From positions 242,171-306,170 of the forward strand of contig NZ_LAQO01000007.1 of assembly GCF_000971975.1 (NCBI RefSeq): a stretch of DNA of 64,000 bases. The letters are read 5' to 3'. Both the position numbers and the translations under genes were made by a program. The notes under the pieces were generated by a model that was not told the origin of the DNA, searched no databases, and saw only the letters and a program-made list of their open reading frames with translations. The stretch's first letter is position 1; every line of letters starts with the position of its first letter. Positions 17,166 to 26,275 of the stretch are shown piece by piece. Source of the stretch: Paenibacillus algorifonticola. Lineage in GTDB: Bacteria; Bacillota; Bacilli; Paenibacillales; Paenibacillaceae.

Positions 17166-18707
17166 TTATTTGTACGAATATGCCTCAATATAAAGAGCCG
17201 AAGCGTAATCGCCTACCGCAATGCGATACGCAGACTCGTCGCCGTTCAGCACTCTGCCCCGCACCCACTCATCTTGCTCGAACGTTCCTTCATCCACGCG
17301 GATCAAGCCGACCTTCGCGCGGTCGCCCTGTTTGGGCAGCAGCTCCACCGAAAAGCCGATCCCGGCGAAAATAAACCGCTCGTCGGACAGCTCAATGACG
17401 AGCCCGCCCGCCGGAGGTGTTCCTTCTACTGCCCGTTTGTAGGACAGCTTTACATCGTAGCGGGAAAAGGATAGTATACAGCCGCTATCGTTTTGCTGGA
17501 TAAAACCGGTCATTTTTCCCGTGCCTCTATTTTGCTGGATCAGCCCAAGCATTCCTCCCAGCAGCTTATAGCTTGCCGCAAGGTACGGGCCTGTTCCATT
17601 CACGATAAACCCGGAAAAATCAATATTCAGCGCCATCATTATGCTGAAATCTGGCCCGCCGCTTGCAGCTTCCTCGGGAAAAAAGCCTTCTATGCCGAAC
17701 GGCGCAAAGCCTAGTGCATCATGCTTGCCGATCGCGTAAAACACATTGGCCGCCGATGAAACGTCACGCCGCGCCTCAGGGATGAACAGCGGGTTGCCAT
17801 CCTGCGTGTATTCCTGACATACGTCCGCGAAGCTGGACAAATAAATATCCGGCGCGTACAGGCAAAGGGTTGGTGCCGCAAGCTTCCACATTTTCATCAC
17901 CTTGGCGACTGGCCCGCCGCTCGGATACGTGCCTGGGCGCCATGGATATTGCTCCAGCCATGCATTGACGAACATCGGCAGCGGATATTGCTCACTGCCC
18001 GCACTCGCGATGCGTTCAACCGCATGCGCATAATGGTACGCCATAAACCATTCGCCTGCATTCGTTCCAAAAGCTTGCTGCCAGCTTCCCTGCACGCCAT
18101 ATGCCTCAGCTGCCTGCTTCGGAACCTCCGCTTCAAACACGGCATTCGCTGTTGCCGAATGATCTCGCTCACTGCCTAAAAAGCCGATTTCGTTTTCCAC
18201 CTGCAGCATAATAACGGTGTGGGTTCCCTCATCAAACGCTTTAAGAAACGCCATCAGACGCTTGAAGGCTGCCGCATCAGCCGTTACCGCCGCTTCGCAC
18301 AGCGGAGAAATCGTATCCGAGGGCGAGCCATCGGCATAGCAGGCACGGAAATACGTCACATAATCCCGCTTCACCCAGCTTGGCACATAGCTGGACTTGC
18401 CGTTTTTCCATAAGCCGAACCAAAGCAGCACTAAGCGAATATTTTCCGCACGAGCCTGCTCAATTAAGCCTTCAACCAGTGAAAAATCAAACGTTCCCTG
18501 CTCTGGCTCTATTAATTCCCAATAAACCGGGGCAATAATCGTATTTAAATTCAGCTTGCGGACTTCCGGCCACACTTTCTCCTGCATGTATGCAAGATTT
18601 GAAGCGCTCGAATTGTGAATTTCCCCGCCAAGCGCAAGGTAAGGCTCGCCATTTACGTACAAGGTGGATGTTCCATTCCCGCTCACCAAATGAGGGATAT
18701 GCTTCAT
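17166..18707 (-). CDS. GH35-like beta-galactosidase (DUF5597)
   Basis: 513 residues from the ATG at 18707, chosen because GGAAGGGG lies nine bases upstream. The N-terminal clan GH-A barrel shows the GH35 pattern: GGEIHNSSASNLAYM near residue 28, acid/base Glu in LQVENEIGFLGSERDHS and probable nucleophile Glu in LFIPEARRD. The C-terminal ~150 residues correspond to the DUF5597 beta domain. No signal peptide, so it probably cleaves terminal galactose from imported oligosaccharides. It lies downstream of the GH106-like gene on the same strand, with a hairpin between, and probably belongs to the same glycan regulon. Confidence 0.86.
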   Translation of the reverse strand: MKHIPHLVSGNGTSTLYVNGEPYLALGGEIHNSSASNLAYMQEKVWPEVRKLNLNTIIAPVYWELIEPEQGTFDFSLVEGLIEQARAENIRLVLLWFGLWKNGKSSYVPSWVKRDYVTYFRACYADGSPSDTISPLCEAAVTADAAAFKRLMAFLKAFDEGTHTVIMLQVENEIGFLGSERDHSATANAVFEAEVPKQAAEAYGVQGSWQQAFGTNAGEWFMAYHYAHAVERIASAGSEQYPLPMFVNAWLEQYPWRPGTYPSGGPVAKVMKMWKLAAPTLCLYAPDIYLSSFADVCQEYTQDGNPLFIPEARRDVSSAANVFYAIGKHDALGFAPFGIEGFFPEEAASGGPDFSIMMALNIDFSGFIVNGTGPYLAASYKLLGGMLGLIQQNRGTGKMTGFIQQNDSGCILSFSRYDVKLSYKRAVEGTPPAGGLVIELSDERFIFAGIGFSVELLPKQGDRAKVGLIRVDEGTFEQDEWVRGRVLNGDESAYRIAVGDYASALYIEAYSYK

Positions 18708-18744
18708 TGTGTCTAACCCCTTCCGTTCCAATAGTCTACGTATA

Positions 18745-18792
18745 GAAGCGCGGTGAAAAAGGAGCTGTACTCCATCGTTTTCACCACGCTTC
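18745..18792 (-). terminator. Hairpin between two glycoside hydrolase genes
   Basis: A 15-bp stem with one mismatch (18745-18759 with 18778-18792) plus an inner GGAG/CTCC stem. No clear T-tract follows on the minus strand, so it may be a weak terminator or an mRNA-processing structure. Confidence 0.5.
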
Positions 18793-18838
18793 CATTTAAA
18801 GGCTTTACAAATTCAACTGCTGCTTTAGTTCTCAGTCC

Positions 18839-21478
18839 TTAAGCCTTCGGCTTTACAAGCAGCTGCACGGGCCCAATTAGACCACCTGGCTCCTGCTGCA
18901 TAAAACGCGAGAAGAAATCCTTTTGCTGCTTGCCCAGCGTATTGGTCACTTCAATGACAAGCTGGTTCGTTCCCGGCTGAATGGCCGTGCCCGCTGCAAA
19001 GCGATAAGGCGGAGCAATCGCCGTACCCAGCTTCACGCCATTCACCGTTGCCACCGCCGTCTCAAACGCGGCACCCAAATCAACATACAGCGGCTGGCCC
19101 TCGCCATCCCAATCGAAGGCAAGCTCATAACGAATCGTTCCGGTGAAATCCGGCAGAAGGTGCGGAGCGTTGATATTTTCCAGCTCGCTCAGCTTGCCGT
19201 AGCTTTCAAATACCGGATATTGCAGCGAACCGGAGGTCGAAACCTTCCATTCTCCAGACAGCTCTACCGGCACGCATGCTGTACAATCGGGCAGCGTCTG
19301 CGCCGTCGCGTGCGGCAGCTCTTCGCCAGACAGCACGATCAAAGTCTCATAAGCGCTCAGCCTTACTCTCAGTCGGCTCACGCCATCAGCTTGCTCTACG
19401 TTTGCTTCGCTCAGCTGATTGTCAAAGGCGTTATAAATCATCATCCGAGCGGAGGCCTTAAAGCTGACGACCGTATCCACCGTCTCATAAGGATGCTCAT
19501 TGAAAAAGAAATATACATCGCAGTCCTGATGCCCATAATGATAATAGCGCAAGTACGGCGCGGCATTCGCCGTCTCGATATCATACATGCCTTCATGGCG
19601 GAGCTTCGCCGCAAGCTCAGCAAGCGGAACAATCGCTGCGTGAGCCAGCGCTTTCAGGCGCTTAAGCTCCGCTGCTTCTCTACCGCCCTCAATCGTCCGG
19701 GCAGGCAGCCCATCTACAAACAGCACCTTCAGCCCTGCTTCCGCAAGCTTGGCCAATTCCTCTACGACCACTGCCGGCAGCGCTTCAGCATAAGGCACGA
19801 TGAGGCATTGATACTCCTCATTGGCCACAAGCAGCTCGCCGCTGCTCACCGTGGCAGCCCCAGCTGCCAGAAGATCAAACGGAATAACATCGCAATCGAT
19901 TTGTGCCTGCATCAGCGCCTTGATCGGCTTCTGGATCAGCATGGCCTCAGCGCCCGACCACTCCGCATCCGCATGGTATAATACCGCCGCCGTCGCATAA
20001 TGGCGTCCCCCGTTCAGCAGATGGCTGATGCGGTTCGTATAATCATTCAGCTGGCGATAATACCGATATTGCGGATTTTCGCCGTGTGCATATAGATGCG
20101 GCGGGCAGTCGGCATCGGGGAACTCTTTTTGAGAAAAGGCATGGGGCACGAAATAGTTAATGCCGCGAACGAGCATATGGTCGGTCAGCCATTTCATCAG
20201 CTTGAGGCCTTCGCTCCAGCCGTAGGCACCGAATACTTCGCACATCGCCCGGCCCTTTTTCTTCGGATCGATATGCGCCAGTGACGAGCCAAGCTTGGCG
20301 AGGGCATAATGGAAAAACTCGCTGTCCGTTTCCCCGGCAATCCACGTGAACGGCACCTCGTCAAAGCCCGGCATAATTTGATGCAGCACAACATCAATGC
20401 CTGCCATATCCTGGCCCCACATCGAGCGGAAGAAATGTCCCGGCCCGCAGCCGAGCCGCGCATGCACATTGTTGTCTTCAATAATATGTCCGATATATTC
20501 GACGCCGCGCTCGCGGCACCAGTCGCCCAGCTTGCCGCTGAAATGCTCGGCATACAGCTTGCTGACCGTATTCATGAACGTATAGCGCAGCGCTTCCGTC
20601 TGCTCGCCGCCCTCGTACCACAGCAGCGGCAGCATTGCCGCAACAGGCTGTCCGAACTCGGCGGACAGCAGCTCCAGCATGTCATGACACCAAGGCAGGA
20701 CGATGCCCTTTTTGCCTAATCGGGAGTTGAAGTCAAACGTCGTTTTATCGTTGTAGAAGCCCGGCTCATCGGAGAAAAACCCGGCCAGCGTCTTGCCAAA
20801 ATCATCCCGATACCGCTCGTAGTAGCCCTCATAAATCGCATCGATTAACACCTGCGTAGACTCCGGCACAATCGGATTAATATAGTTCCGTTTCGCTTCC
20901 TCTGCGCCTTCCGCTGTCTCAATCAGAACGAAAATGCGCCAGAAGCCCTCAGGAATATCCCAGTAAAGCACGTTATTTTGCACGCTGGACGTCAGCTCGA
21001 TAAATCCGCTAAGCTGCTCAGCAGCTGTAACGCCCGGCTTCCCTTCACGCTTGACCGCTACAACCGTGACGAGCTTATCGCCTGGCTGGAGCAGCGTATT
21101 CAGCAGGAAGGAGGCTTGCGGTGCTGGACCAACAGCATCGATATGCCGCTCCGCCAAATACGTTCTGCGCAGCTCAGCCGGAGCTTCCTTCAGCTTGCCC
21201 GCCGCATGTCCCGTCGGAAAATGGTCGTCATCGAAAAACCACACCTTCATGCCGCGGCTGCGCGCCTCGTCCATAATGATATCGATATCCCGCCACCAGC
21301 CGGGACCAAGCATATCCGGATGGGGACGCGATTCCACAATGACCGCCTTGATGCCTGACGCAGCAATTCGCTCCATCTCCTCGCGGATCTGTCCTTCTTC
21401 CTCGCCACGCTGCCACAGCAGCGGCATAATATAATTTTCTTCTTCGCCTGCCAGAACATGACGTAAGCGTTCAGCCAT
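18839..21478 (-). CDS. GH106-like glycoside hydrolase (putative alpha-L-rhamnosidase)
   Basis: 879 residues. The N-terminal barrel resembles the large cytoplasmic family annotated as alpha-L-rhamnosidase or GH106-like (MPLLWQRGEEEGQIREEMER, then GMKVWFFDDDHFPTGHAAGK). A beta-rich middle follows and the C-terminal ~130 residues form a galactose-binding-like jelly roll (YVDLGAAFETAVATVNGVKL). No signal peptide. AGGAGG precedes the start, 14 bp after the stop of the permease gene upstream, so it is translated with the transporter. Rhamnose removal would suit a pectin-derived substrate such as rhamnogalacturonan. The family assignment is by pattern only, and a related uncharacterised family is possible. 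Confidence 0.72.
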   Translation of the reverse strand: MAERLRHVLAGEEENYIMPLLWQRGEEEGQIREEMERIAASGIKAVIVESRPHPDMLGPGWWRDIDIIMDEARSRGMKVWFFDDDHFPTGHAAGKLKEAPAELRRTYLAERHIDAVGPAPQASFLLNTLLQPGDKLVTVVAVKREGKPGVTAAEQLSGFIELTSSVQNNVLYWDIPEGFWRIFVLIETAEGAEEAKRNYINPIVPESTQVLIDAIYEGYYERYRDDFGKTLAGFFSDEPGFYNDKTTFDFNSRLGKKGIVLPWCHDMLELLSAEFGQPVAAMLPLLWYEGGEQTEALRYTFMNTVSKLYAEHFSGKLGDWCRERGVEYIGHIIEDNNVHARLGCGPGHFFRSMWGQDMAGIDVVLHQIMPGFDEVPFTWIAGETDSEFFHYALAKLGSSLAHIDPKKKGRAMCEVFGAYGWSEGLKLMKWLTDHMLVRGINYFVPHAFSQKEFPDADCPPHLYAHGENPQYRYYRQLNDYTNRISHLLNGGRHYATAAVLYHADAEWSGAEAMLIQKPIKALMQAQIDCDVIPFDLLAAGAATVSSGELLVANEEYQCLIVPYAEALPAVVVEELAKLAEAGLKVLFVDGLPARTIEGGREAAELKRLKALAHAAIVPLAELAAKLRHEGMYDIETANAAPYLRYYHYGHQDCDVYFFFNEHPYETVDTVVSFKASARMMIYNAFDNQLSEANVEQADGVSRLRVRLSAYETLIVLSGEELPHATAQTLPDCTACVPVELSGEWKVSTSGSLQYPVFESYGKLSELENINAPHLLPDFTGTIRYELAFDWDGEGQPLYVDLGAAFETAVATVNGVKLGTAIAPPYRFAAGTAIQPGTNQLVIEVTNTLGKQQKDFFSRFMQQEPGGLIGPVQLLVKPKA

Positions 21479-21491
21479 TATCGCTGTCCTC

Positions 21492-22379
21492 CTATCCTTT
21501 TACCGCGCCAATTGTAATGCCTTTAACAAAATATTTTTGGAAAAATGGATAGGCGATAAGAATGGGAATGACGCCGACTACTGCAATCGCCATCCGAACG
21601 GTACCACTCGGCATTTTGGCCATGCTTTGGCCCGCATTGGAGCCAAGGCCGCTGTTCGACAGAAATTGAATGTCTGTCAGTATCCGGTTCAAAATGTTCT
21701 GGATGCTGAACAGCTTCGGATCTGTTAAATAAACGAGCCCGTTAAACCAGTCATTCCAATAGCCAATCGTCTGGAACAAGCCAATCGTTGCCAAAATCGG
21801 CAGCGACAGCGGCAGCACGATCGAACGGAACGTTTTGAATTCAGTCGCCCCGTCGATGTAAGCCGATTCCAAAATCGGGACAGGAATGGATGTAATGAAG
21901 AACGTGCGCATGAGCATAACGTTAAAGCCGTTCATCAGGAGGCCCGGAATAATGAGCGCCCAGATCGTATTTTTAATATCGAGATATTGGGTGTAAATTA
22001 AGTAGGTTGGCACAAGCCCACCGTTGAACAGCATCGTGAAAAAGACGAAAAACGCCAGTGGGTTGCGCAGCGGAATATCTCTTCTCGACAGCGGATAAGC
22101 AAGCATGGACGTAATCACCAAGCTGACCGACGTTCCAAGAACGGTAACCAATATCGTAATGCCATAAGCCCGCAGCAATTCCTGCGATTGATCAAGCAAA
22201 TAACCGTAGGCCGTCAAGCTGAACTGTTTTGGAAAAAAGGAATAGCCATTGCTGATAATCGCCTGTTCATCGGTGAAAGAGGATATAACCAGCAGGGCGA
22301 AGGGCAGCAGGCAAGCAAGCGAAACGGCCATCATAAATACATTTGCCGCCCACTGCCATAATTTATTTTCATGCGTCAT
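21492..22379 (-). CDS. Carbohydrate ABC transporter permease, LplC/YtcP-type
   Basis: 295 residues with six hydrophobic segments and the EAA-type loop ESAYIDGATEFKTFRSI (about residue 190). A GTG three codons upstream overlaps the ribosome site itself, while the ATG at 22379 lies eight bases after AAGGAG, so I use the ATG. It is the second permease of a CUT1 importer whose first permease is encoded directly upstream. The matching binding protein is not adjacent: the nearest candidate is the lipoprotein at 28344-29873, about 5 kb away and on the same strand. The product would import oligosaccharides for the hydrolases downstream. Confidence 0.92.
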   Translation of the reverse strand: MTHENKLWQWAANVFMMAVSLACLLPFALLVISSFTDEQAIISNGYSFFPKQFSLTAYGYLLDQSQELLRAYGITILVTVLGTSVSLVITSMLAYPLSRRDIPLRNPLAFFVFFTMLFNGGLVPTYLIYTQYLDIKNTIWALIIPGLLMNGFNVMLMRTFFITSIPVPILESAYIDGATEFKTFRSIVLPLSLPILATIGLFQTIGYWNDWFNGLVYLTDPKLFSIQNILNRILTDIQFLSNSGLGSNAGQSMAKMPSGTVRMAIAVVGVIPILIAYPFFQKYFVKGITIGAVKG

Positions 22380-22391
22380 GTCATTCACTCC

Positions 22392-23381
22392 TTAGAATAA
22401 TGCGTTGTCTTTGTTGATTTTGCGTACAATATAATTAGCTAGCAGAACCAGAATGAATCCGACCAAGGATTGATACAAGCCTGCCGCAGAGGACATCCCG
22501 ATATCACCGAGCTGCATCAAGCCGCGATACACGTAAGTGTCAATAACGTTTGTCGTATCACTGAGCGCACCTGCGTCCATCGGAACCTGATAAAACAAGC
22601 CGAAGTCGGAGTAAAAAATCCGGCCGATCGCAAGCAGCGTCATCATCGTAATGACCGGCGAAATGAGCGGCAGCGTAATCGATTTAATTTGCTGCCATTT
22701 GGATGCCCCATCTAGCGTTGCCGCTTCATAATATTCCTGATCGATTCCGATAATAGCTGCCAAATAAACGACGCAGTAGAAGCCAACGCTTTTCCACACA
22801 TGCACGATTGTCAATATATACGGCCAGTATTGCGCCTCGCTGTACCAGGAAATAGCGTCGAGTCCCAGAAGTGGAAGCACCGTCTTATTCATAAAGCCCG
22901 TTTCAATGCTAAGCACCGCGTATACCAAATAGCTGACAATAACCATGGAAATGAGAAAAGGCAGCAGCACGACGCTTTGATAAAAGCGGGCCATAATTTT
23001 ACTGCGAATCTCATTGAGCAAAATGGCTATTCCTACCGCAATGACCAAATTCAAAATAATAAAGCCGCCGTTATACAATATCGTGTTCCGCGTAATGATG
23101 TAGGCATCTGTCGTTTTGAACAAATATTCAAAGTTTTGCAGCCCGATCCATTCACTGCCCCAAATTCCTTGTGCAAAATTGATGTTTTTGAAGGCAATAA
23201 TGAGGCCAAACATCGGTGCATAATTGTTAATGATCAAATACGCCAGCCCCGGAAGCATCATCAGAAACAAAGGCAAATAGCGCTTGAACTGTTTCTTTTT
23301 CACGTTTGATTTGGCAACCTGCTTTGCCTGCTGGGGAGCTGCCGCTGCCACTTTCCCTTTATTTCCCGTCGTTTGTTCCAT
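22392..23381 (-). CDS. Carbohydrate ABC transporter permease, LplB-type
   Basis: 329 residues from the ATG at 23381, which has AGAAGGGG upstream; the frame is open 21 codons further without a ribosome site. A basic, glutamine-rich N-terminal tail precedes six hydrophobic segments, usual for LplB-type permeases. The EAA loop is visible (YEAATLDGASKWQQIKSI). It leads the operon LplB-LplC-GH106-like-GH35-like on the minus strand. No ATPase gene is nearby, so a shared ATPase is expected. A strong terminator lies upstream at 23541-23590, separating it from the pseudogene. Confidence 0.92.
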   Translation of the reverse strand: MEQTTGNKGKVAAAAPQQAKQVAKSNVKKKQFKRYLPLFLMMLPGLAYLIINNYAPMFGLIIAFKNINFAQGIWGSEWIGLQNFEYLFKTTDAYIITRNTILYNGGFIILNLVIAVGIAILLNEIRSKIMARFYQSVVLLPFLISMVIVSYLVYAVLSIETGFMNKTVLPLLGLDAISWYSEAQYWPYILTIVHVWKSVGFYCVVYLAAIIGIDQEYYEAATLDGASKWQQIKSITLPLISPVITMMTLLAIGRIFYSDFGLFYQVPMDAGALSDTTNVIDTYVYRGLMQLGDIGMSSAAGLYQSLVGFILVLLANYIVRKINKDNALF

Positions 23382-23540
23382 AGGTGAACCCCTTCTTTCT
23401 TCAGCATGAGCTTGTCGCTCTCTTATACTTTGATGATAGTGCATGCGCCCTTGCGCCCTCTACCGCTCAGACGACTTCTCATTTGCACTATTACGACGCT
23501 CCTGCTCCACCATTGAAAGCCTCATACTAGCTGAAAATAC

Positions 23541-23590
23541 AAATAGGCTGTTCCAAGGTCTATTTTCATGACCTTTGGAACAGCCTATTT
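23541..23590. terminator. Strong bidirectional terminator
   Basis: A long inverted repeat of about 20 bp (23541-23560 with 23571-23590, one bulge) with A and T tracts on either side. It ends the remnant transcript from the right. Confidence 0.85.
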
Positions 23591-23606
23591 ATTTTCAATG
23601 ATAGAA

Positions 23607-23816
23607 CTATGACTGCGTTTGAATAAGAATTTTAGCCTGCGCTTTGTCTTTGATGAGCAGCTCCAGACCTTCTTCAACCATGTTGTCCAGCTGGATTTTT
23701 TTCGTGATGACCTTTTTAACATCAAGGCGGCCCGAAGCAACCATTGCGATGACTTCAGGGAAAATATGATGGTAGGCATGTCCACTTTGGCTGGGTTCGT
23801 GCGAAAAACCGTCCAA
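23607..23816 (-). pseudogene. C-terminal remnant of a zinc alcohol/butanediol dehydrogenase
   Basis: The reading frame FPEVIAMVASGRLDVKKVIT followed by KKIQLDNMVEEGLELLIKDK and KILIQ matches the C-terminal ~60 residues of (R,R)-butanediol-type medium-chain dehydrogenases. The sequence just upstream continues the protein in another frame (PAKVDMPTIIF), which points to a frameshift, and the first ~280 residues including the zinc and NAD sites are absent. It is therefore a decayed fragment. Its own terminator (23541-23590) is still intact. Confidence 0.75.
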
Positions 23817-23911
23817 ATGCTCCGGTAATGGATTATTTTATCAACCGTTTTGAGCACGAATATACGTTCAAGTAGATCGCTTTTATACATGCGAAAAACA
23901 ACTCAAAAGCT

Positions 23912-23944
23912 GGCCTTGTGCCTTCTCTTGCCGGGCACAAGGCC
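23912..23944 (-). terminator. Intrinsic terminator of the YheC/D-like gene
   Basis: An 11-bp stem GGCCTTGTGCC/GGCACAAGGCC (23912-23922 with 23934-23944), followed on the minus strand by a T-rich run. Confidence 0.8.
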
Positions 23945-23975
23945 TTAGCTTCGCTTCATAGGCAGCGCTTGCCGC

Positions 23976-24842
23976 TTATCTTCCGCGCTTCGCCTTGGTG
24001 CATTTCAGCTGGTAGGTTTTTCCGTATGCTTTGCCATACCGGACGATACGGCGCAGCATGGACTGATCGGCAAGCAGCGAGAACGGACAAACGGCCGGCG
24101 CGGTATTCACCTCAAGAATCCATGGTTTAAGCCTCGCATCGATTGCAAAATCGAGGCCCAGTTCCTTGATGCCGGGAGAACCGACGCGCAGCAGCCTCGC
24201 TGTACGAAGGCCAAGCCGATCCATGCTTTTCAGCAATTTCCTGCGTCCTGCTGGCCCAGCATGTCGTTTCAGAACATGCACGGTCGAATAGATCGATCCG
24301 CCTTGACTGCCATTTGTTACAATTTTGCCCGGGTGGGCCGCTCTGCTAAACGACCCGGTCGCTGCCCAGCCGCCCTGCGGTGCGCGCTGCACCATAAGCC
24401 GAATATCGAAGCGGCGTCCTTTATGCTTTAGCAGGCGAATGCCCTTCTGCACCAAATATCGCTCCCCCTTCATTTCCTTGTGAATCGAACGGTAAGCTGC
24501 TGCGTAAGTGGTGAAGGTCGATTTTTTCGAACCTAATTGATACGTATACTTCGCCCCCAGCTTCTCCATCTTCATGACCCCGCGCCCCTGTGAGCCCCGT
24601 GTCGGCTTCACATAGACCATTCCGTATTGCGTCAGCATGCTGCGCAAGCCGTCCTTCGTCGCCAGCTTCGTCCGCGGGATATGCCTCTTCAGCGTAAAAT
24701 CCTTCCGCATCACAATCGTTTTGCTCCACTTATCCGCAATAGTCCGGCTTTTGATACTTACGCTTTTGCTTCCTTTGCTACTGCTTCCTTTGCTGCTGCT
24801 CCTTGCACGCAAGCCCGTCGATGTCTTCCTGTTCTTCTTCAC
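23976..24842 (-). CDS. YheC/YheD-type ATP-grasp protein
   Basis: 288 residues from a GTG at 24842, chosen because GGAGGGG lies four bases upstream; the open frame extends 29 codons further without such a site. A very basic, serine/lysine-rich N-terminus (residues 1-35) precedes an ATP-grasp domain: YVKPTRGSQGRGVMKME (ATP-binding loop), RRFDIRLMVQR and a C-terminal ELGLDFAIDA and WILEVNTAP that hold the metal-binding acid residues. YheC/YheD relatives are spore-coat-associated in Bacillus. ATP-grasp proteins join a carboxylate to an amine or thiol; the substrate here is unknown. It is divergent from the diaminopropionate operon with 196 bp between. Confidence 0.85.
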   Translation of the reverse strand: MKKNRKTSTGLRARSSSKGSSSKGSKSVSIKSRTIADKWSKTIVMRKDFTLKRHIPRTKLATKDGLRSMLTQYGMVYVKPTRGSQGRGVMKMEKLGAKYTYQLGSKKSTFTTYAAAYRSIHKEMKGERYLVQKGIRLLKHKGRRFDIRLMVQRAPQGGWAATGSFSRAAHPGKIVTNGSQGGSIYSTVHVLKRHAGPAGRRKLLKSMDRLGLRTARLLRVGSPGIKELGLDFAIDARLKPWILEVNTAPAVCPFSLLADQSMLRRIVRYGKAYGKTYQLKCTKAKRGR

Positions 24843-25038
24843 TTTACCCCTCCATTCTATTCCCTTATTAGCATACGAACCTTTTCGAAAATGGTTGTAG
24901 GCCGCTGTCGGCATAGAACGAACCATCAAGCAGAGGCATCATATGCTTATTTAGGGGACCTGTCAGAGGCGACCTCTCAGGATGCTTTTCCAATCCCCAA
25001 TACGTTACCTTTACATTAGTTAGGAGGCTTATGCAAAG

Positions 25039-26259
25039 ATGGAGCCCATACAGAAGCTTCAGCAGCATCTTGCTCATATTTGCCATTTTCATCCTTGGTA
25101 TAGGGAGCTGCTTGAAGAGCGCGGCATTGATTCGAATGCAGCCGCATTGTCAGAACTGCCGCTCATGACAGCGGAAAGGTTGGAGATGCATTATTTCACG
25201 CAGGAGCAGCGGTCGGAAGCAGGACTTTCCGTATACCGAACGTCGGGAACGTCCTCGGGCATACGCAAAGCGATTTACTATTCTCCGGAGGATGACGAGC
25301 AATACAACGCCAGCAAAGCAGCCTGCTTCCGGGAGTGGCTGGCAAGGAGTCCAGCTGTTGTCACAAGAGCGCTGGCCGATATGGGAACCGGGCATGCCGC
25401 TAGCACCGCCATTACGATCTTTCAGCAGCTTGGCTTCCAAGCGGACTCGCTTTCCTTCGCCCTTCCAATAGAAGAGCATATTAAGCGTCTAGAGGATTTT
25501 CGCCCGGAGCTGCTGTATACGATGCCTTCCATTCTCGATGCCATTGCTGCCGCCGCGCCAGATCCGCAAGCCTTCGGCATACAGAAAATAATTATTGTCG
25601 GCGAAATTGCGCCGCCAGCCTGGCAGGCCAATATGGCTGCGCGGTTCGGCATCGGCGCTCACGATATTCTCGACACCTACGGCTCCATCGAGATCGGCGC
25701 CATTGCTTCCTACTCCCATGAGCATGGAGTTTATGTATTAGATGCTGGCATCCATGCTGAAGCACTCCGTGCTGATGAAGTAGATCCGCGCTTTGAAACG
25801 CTGGAGGACAATGAAGCGGTGCTTGTGCTTACGTCATACAAGCGTACCTTGTTTCCCGCCGTCCGTTATGTCACCTACGATGTGGTTAGGGATTTCGGCA
25901 CTGTCACAATCGATGGACATTTAAGGCAAACGTTCAGCTGTATCTCGAAACGGATCGGAACCGACCTGAAGCACGGGGAAAAAATAAGCCTCTACGACAT
26001 CGAAAGCGTCGTCCAGCAATTCGTCAAGGATGCAGAGCTGCGCGTCCGGCTGCGCGACAATAAGCTGTCAGTCCATATTCGCAGCAAAACGCTGGACGAT
26101 GGCATGCTTGTCGTTATACAGCAGGCTATTGAGCAAAAAATTGAAGCGATTGGTCAAATGATTCGGGGTCGCATGCTGTCCGGCATCGTGGTGACGCGGG
26201 CAGCGGAAGATGAGACGCTGGAGCGGGGAACGGTCAAGTCGAAAAAACTTTATTATTAG
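25039..26259 (+). CDS. PaaK-like AMP-forming adenylating enzyme
   Basis: 406 residues related to phenylacetate-CoA ligase (PaaK) and coenzyme F390 synthetase-type adenylating enzymes. The ATP-binding loop (RTSGTSSGIRKAIYYS, about residue 70) and the DTYGSIEIGAIASYSHEHG motif (A5-like, about residue 215) are visible, with a small C-terminal domain from about 320. Such enzymes activate a carboxylic acid as an adenylate and pass it to CoA, a carrier or an amine. It starts an operon with sbnA and sbnB, so its substrate may be diaminopropionate or the acid coupled to it. No carrier protein or condensation domain is nearby. AGGAGG lies about 11 bases upstream of the start. Confidence 0.82.
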   Translation: MEPIQKLQQHLAHICHFHPWYRELLEERGIDSNAAALSELPLMTAERLEMHYFTQEQRSEAGLSVYRTSGTSSGIRKAIYYSPEDDEQYNASKAACFREWLARSPAVVTRALADMGTGHAASTAITIFQQLGFQADSLSFALPIEEHIKRLEDFRPELLYTMPSILDAIAAAAPDPQAFGIQKIIIVGEIAPPAWQANMAARFGIGAHDILDTYGSIEIGAIASYSHEHGVYVLDAGIHAEALRADEVDPRFETLEDNEAVLVLTSYKRTLFPAVRYVTYDVVRDFGTVTIDGHLRQTFSCISKRIGTDLKHGEKISLYDIESVVQQFVKDAELRVRLRDNKLSVHIRSKTLDDGMLVVIQQAIEQKIEAIGQMIRGRMLSGIVVTRAAEDETLERGTVKSKKLYY

Positions 26260-26275
26260 GAGGCGATTATCGCAC

